Of a DNA stretch of 17,110 bases, positions 15,401-17,110 are shown piece after piece. How positions within the stretch are numbered: position 1 is the first letter of the stretch; every line of letters begins with the position of its first letter. The notes beneath the pieces were generated by a model. That model was not told the origin of the DNA, did not search any database, and saw nothing but the letters and a program-made list of their open reading frames with translations. Source of the DNA: Goniomonas avonlea (lineage: Eukaryota; Cryptophyceae; Goniomonadida; Goniomonadaceae); contig QUTJ01031755.1 in the NCBI GenBank assembly GCA_003573635.1, forward strand, positions 1 to 17,110, written 5' to 3'. Both the position numbers and the translations under genes were made by a program.

Positions 15401-17110
15401 TTGCCCTTCTGCCTTCTGGCACCAAAGTCAACCACCGTTGAATTGCCGGAACTCAGTTTCACACCTCCACCACAGGGTGTGCGTCGGCGTTGCGCCCATC
15501 GGCGGTGAGCACAATAATGGTGTCAACGTCGACGGTGGTCGCATGCAGGCCGCCATCGGCATCAAGCACGTGACTGAGGCTGCCTGGAACTTCCCCTTGG
15601 GTTGCTGGTGCGTTGTTTCGTGACGACCATGTGTTTAGGAAGAGGGGCGAAGGCAAGGACGTAGTCTTGTGGACTATTGTGTGGCGGCCAGCGCCAGCAA
15701 TAGCATCCTGATCATTGACCCGTTGCATGTAGGTATGGTATCTTCATCCACGTTAAGCTCGCTGCCTCCGCGACTGTCGGTCTTCAGTTCTTCTTCCAGA
15801 CCCACAACATTTGCCTCGGCAAGAAGATCGTCGGCACCAACCTTGTATGTGCTCCCCTCCCATCCCATTGTCTCTAAGTCTCAGAGCGTGTCTCGTCCGT
15901 TTCTCCGCTGCCGTACCTTCTGTCGTTTCCCCGCTTCGCTGGCTTCTGCCGCTGCAGGCTGTGGCGTGTTCATGCATGCGTGACTGCTTGATGATTCTCG
16001 GAGTAATGGCAGCCGCCAGGTCGACAAGAAGGGTGACGCTGCTGTTCTCGGGGGCCTTGATGGCTTCGGCAAGACCAAGTTCGACATTGAGTGCTCCGCG
16101 GACTTCTGGGGTGTGGCCGAAATCTACGTCCAGGGTGCCGTGGTGGTGTTTGAGTCTCACGTGACTGCCTACACGACGACCCTCGTGGAGATCAGGCGCC
16201 TGGCCAAGGTGCGTTGTTTGGGCTTCACCCCGGGTGGACTGTTTGTTCGCGACGCCTTACTGCTGCGTCTTGCCCGAGTTGCGTGAAACCGAACCTCACC
16301 TTGCATCGAAACATAGTTGCGGTGCATATGCCTCGTTTTCTGTTGTTACGCATTGAAGCCTTTACTTGCCACTGTTCTCACGACCGCTCCTCCGCAGTTG
16401 GACATCACGACCCAGCCGCTTTCCCTCGACATCACCATTGGTCTGCGGCCCGGTGCCATCGTGAAGAAGCTGATGCAGGGATACTCTTGGCTCAAGCGCG
16501 AGCATCGCGCTCCCATTCGGATGGAGAAGAAGTGGAAGTACCGCATTCCCTCCTACCCCTGGGGAGCCGTCATGTTCGATTCTGGCTGGAAGCCCAAGTC
16601 GAAGGCCGGTCCTCCGCTCATTGGTGTGACCTGCGCCATGGCTGCCGGTGAGGCCCTTGCGCGCATTTGGCATGCTGTGTGTTTTATGCCTGTCCGCTGC
16701 ATGTCTCCCTGGGACAGATGAGAGACACACGCCCCAACCACACTTGACCCCAGGGTCGGACGCGCACACAGGCAGACACAGACACGATCGGCACGCTTGG
16801 TTGATTGGCCGAGAGAGAAGGTTGATGAGTGACGGAGACGGAGGGCCTCCACAGTTTCTGGAGTGGATGTGGTTATCTTGACGCAGACTGACTTCAACCG
16901 TGCAGAGATGGCAACGACCGACATCTCCATGCTGGAGGACGAGGATCTCGCCAGCATTGTTGCCGACCTTGACAACGCCGACAAGGACGCCATGACCGAG
17001 GTTGCCTTGGACCTGGGTCTCGACGAGATGGGCGCTGGGCTTACCACCTACAATGCCCAAACAAAGACAGTGGTGCGTCCTCTCCTCCCCTCTCTCGTCC
17101 CCCCCCCCCC
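6402..17110 (+). CDS. Giant secreted protein, vitellogenin/apoB/MTP-like large lipid transfer protein (5' part; at least 41 exons)
   Basis: I read exons 6402-6483, 6533-6561, 6650-6716, 6761-6981, 7028-7119, 7162-7384, 7431-7505, 7598-7657, 7703-7854, 8054-8201, 8258-8378, 8436-8477, 8540-8679, 8798-8950, 9199-9372, 9434-9524, 9663-9763, 9914-10075, 10236-10418, 10610-10693, 10864-11103, 11244-11543, 11688-11906, 12029-12127, 12190-12243, 12339-12440, 12627-12688, 12812-12938, 13169-13429, 13573-13694, 13799-13904, 14043-14156, 14296-14485, 14669-14753, 14903-15011, 15106-15314, 15476-15607, 15733-15844, 16020-16208, 16398-16647 and 16906-17072. Every junction is GT-AG and phase-consistent, giving about 1,883 codons with no stop; the window ends in an intron. 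The order is signal peptide, beta-rich N-terminal module, charged blocks, helical HEAT-like region, Cys/aromatic-rich region and beta-rich segment. Order and size fit large lipid transfer proteins, but similarity is weak. The parts are annotated separately. Uncertain joins are 6562-6649, 8379-8539 and 8951. Confidence 0.75.
6533..7119 (+). other. N-terminal module resembling the start of the vitellogenin/MTP lipid transfer domain
   Basis: The exons here encode residues about 28-163. The sequence runs from an alternating polar/hydrophobic part (LQYGVKQKA) through a Cys-containing strand (YHFEICSQCGDAQNAFFKLD) to a block I compare with the large-lipid-transfer pattern. In that pattern a P-F/V-x-F strand with G-K-I/V is followed by a hydrophobic strand and a basic N-x-K-R-type segment. 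The window has YPVFFRQ, SGKINAVWLSS and KKVRRAK joined to RALLKAVAKRI. This is a family-pattern judgement by eye, without a score. A His/Lys-rich stretch (KKVHKHKHSEL) closes the module. Confidence 0.4.
7162..8378 (+). other. Alternating acidic and basic region
   Basis: Residues about 164-423 alternate in charge. The exon at 7162-7384 is Glu/Asp-rich with helical character (SLKKAEEQLFDETSDLISEL, then ADEITEEDVDLSDL). The exons at 7598-8201 are strongly basic, with KHGSVV, KRKKKSR and several His/Lys clusters (KLHGHHKLRK; IHMKHKPR; HYKMKREGK). The exon at 8258-8378 is again acidic (ESEDDVVEDQQDTGADDEER). The basic run could bind acidic glycans or a receptor, or be a protease site (KRKKKSR). 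These roles are inference only. Confidence 0.6.
8436..10075 (+). other. Alpha-helical HEAT-like region
   Basis: The exons encode residues about 424-711. Helix pairs recur with the look of HEAT repeats or of the helical domain of vitellogenin-type proteins. Examples are MELLDSSDF, VLGALAPIRGHTAASELLET, RTQAAVSLALRG, SVMALGALLRDHANAGPYLE, SVALMLALANAG, and APHVARFLKSRNSKEVDAAT followed by TALANME. Each has Leu/Ala periodicity with short Gly/Asp turns. The segment AVDMLEDISSEIGSERSRR lies between two such pairs. In large lipid transfer proteins the helical domain follows the first beta domain, which agrees with the position here. Confidence 0.5.
8760..8797 (+). other. Poly-C tract with an undetermined base next to a splice acceptor
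   Basis: Twelve C residues at 8760-8771 and eleven at 8785-8795 flank CTTTCC with an N at 8777, ending in CAG. It is the polypyrimidine tract of the intron 8680-8797. The N and the runs suggest a sequencing or assembly weak point, so length here is uncertain; the coding exons on both sides are unaffected. Confidence 0.85.
10236..12938 (+). other. Distal region I: Cys/aromatic-rich helical segment of the giant protein
   Basis: The exons encode residues about 712-1201. The region includes a Cys-containing basic stretch (DCKPDTMTETCVFASCRARR), long helices (EQYLWAFWVLENIRYIQTD; TVAKL-like heptads in the exon at 11244-11543), an aromatic-rich helix (YEYQHFYDEAVNFLNEADDF) and a Trp/Ser/Thr-rich turn (GGRWDYSTCSSG). 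I recognise no named domain. The introns between 9763 and 12627 are all phase 0, ten in a row. The exon at 12812 was entered through the CTGAG acceptor because the TAG acceptor five bases earlier gives an immediate stop. Confidence 0.55.
10744..10816. repeat. Diverged tandem duplication inside an intron
   Basis: Within the 10694-10863 intron, a segment beginning ATTGCCC and ending CACCCTGTTGGCC (10744-10770) recurs with changes at 10791-10816 (ATTGCCC..CACCCTGCTGGCC). The period is about 47 nt. It probably arose by local duplication. Confidence 0.6.
13169..15011 (+). other. Distal region II: repeated aromatic helices and acidic linkers
   Basis: The exons encode residues about 1202-1530. The first exon has a Cys/Tyr/Trp-rich stretch (ITYRCQDYYWAQTFANSNYG). 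The next ends in tyrosines (CAWGYARSQYEYYYDKDQK). Then come an Ala/Glu/Ser low-complexity stretch (ASASEKEGAAALKGSEEES), an acidic run (DRFTDDDDDEG), and a helix with Trp (WYDMLARPDKLLKAAWSKM). No named family is recognised. Tyr/Trp spacing is similar to that in the 12029-12440 exons, which hints at a diverged internal repeat, but I could not align it reliably. Confidence 0.5.
13918..13992. repeat. Three ATTCGAC copies in a C-rich intron
   Basis: ATTCGAC lies at 13918-13924, 13946-13952 and 13986-13992 inside the 13905-14042 intron, with CCACCTTG nearby twice. This is a decayed short repeat array, probably without function. Confidence 0.55.
15106..17072 (+). other. Distal region III: beta-rich segment and acidic tail at the window edge
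   Basis: The exons encode residues about 1531-1883. Alternating hydrophobic/polar strands dominate (HIFNIRGSLGF, AAFGVEYTFSVFGIQISHA, YGIFIHVKLAASATVGLQFF, FWGVAEIYVQGAVVVFESHV), along with glycine turns. This is what a lipid-cavity sheet or any large beta-sandwich would look like. A basic/aromatic stretch follows (SWLKREHRAPIRMEKKWKYR). The last exon, 16906-17072, is acidic and helical (MLEDEDLASIVADLDNADKD). It ends with a GTGCGT donor, and the intron runs to the edge in twelve C residues, so the gene continues to the right. Confidence 0.6.
17073..17110 (+). other. Start of an intron of the giant gene, cut by the window edge
   Basis: This begins with the donor GTGCGT, is followed by a C/T-rich tract and ends in twelve C residues. 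The C run may be where the sequence or contig weakens. No further exon is visible. Confidence 0.7.

Noticed and set aside
1-17110. CRISPR array, tRNA, rRNA, prokaryotic operon or transposase
   Set aside because: No regularly spaced repeats, no cloverleaf with recognisable A/B boxes, no ribosomal motifs and no transposase or reverse transcriptase motifs were seen. The window is spliced eukaryotic DNA.

Overview
This window is nuclear DNA from an intron-dense eukaryote, most likely a unicellular or other non-model lineage. Coding exons are mostly 50-300 nt and are separated by GT-AG introns from about 41 nt to about 340 nt. Coding sequence is moderately GC-rich, introns carry long C or G homopolymers, and there are no bacterial-style operons. 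I cannot name the species. All exon maps here were made by eye from reading-frame continuity, splice-site dinucleotides and, for NPL4, remembered family patterns.

Layout. (1) 142-978, plus strand: the last three exons of a gene that begins upstream; function not recognised. (2) 1442-4279, plus: a complete 11-exon NPL4 gene of about 650 aa. It encodes the ubiquitin-binding cofactor of the p97/Cdc48-Ufd1-Npl4 segregase and ends in two tandem NZF ubiquitin-binding zinc fingers. (3) 4280-4923: a convergent intergenic region with a 20-nt tandem repeat, a 16-nt direct repeat and three CACGTG motifs. (4) 4924-5775, minus: an intronless GNAT-type N-acetyltransferase. (5) 5871-6133, minus: a probable small two-exon gene of about 73 aa with a coiled-coil start, too short to be found by simple ORF scanning. 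(6) 6402 to beyond the right edge, plus: one very large gene with at least 41 exons and at least 1,880 codons. It starts with a signal peptide and runs off the window inside an intron.

The large gene is the most interesting content. Its order of parts is: signal peptide, beta-rich N-terminal module, acidic and strongly basic blocks, alpha-helical HEAT-like region, then a long Cys/Trp/Tyr-rich distal part ending in beta-strand-rich sequence. This order and size recall the large lipid transfer proteins (vitellogenin, apolipoprotein B, MTP), although that assignment is tentative. If it holds, this would be a secreted lipid carrier in an unusual lineage with a novel distal half.

No functional link among the neighbouring genes is evident. 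They look like an ordinary tightly packed eukaryotic neighbourhood: two plus-strand genes in tandem, two minus-strand genes, then a divergent start for the giant gene.
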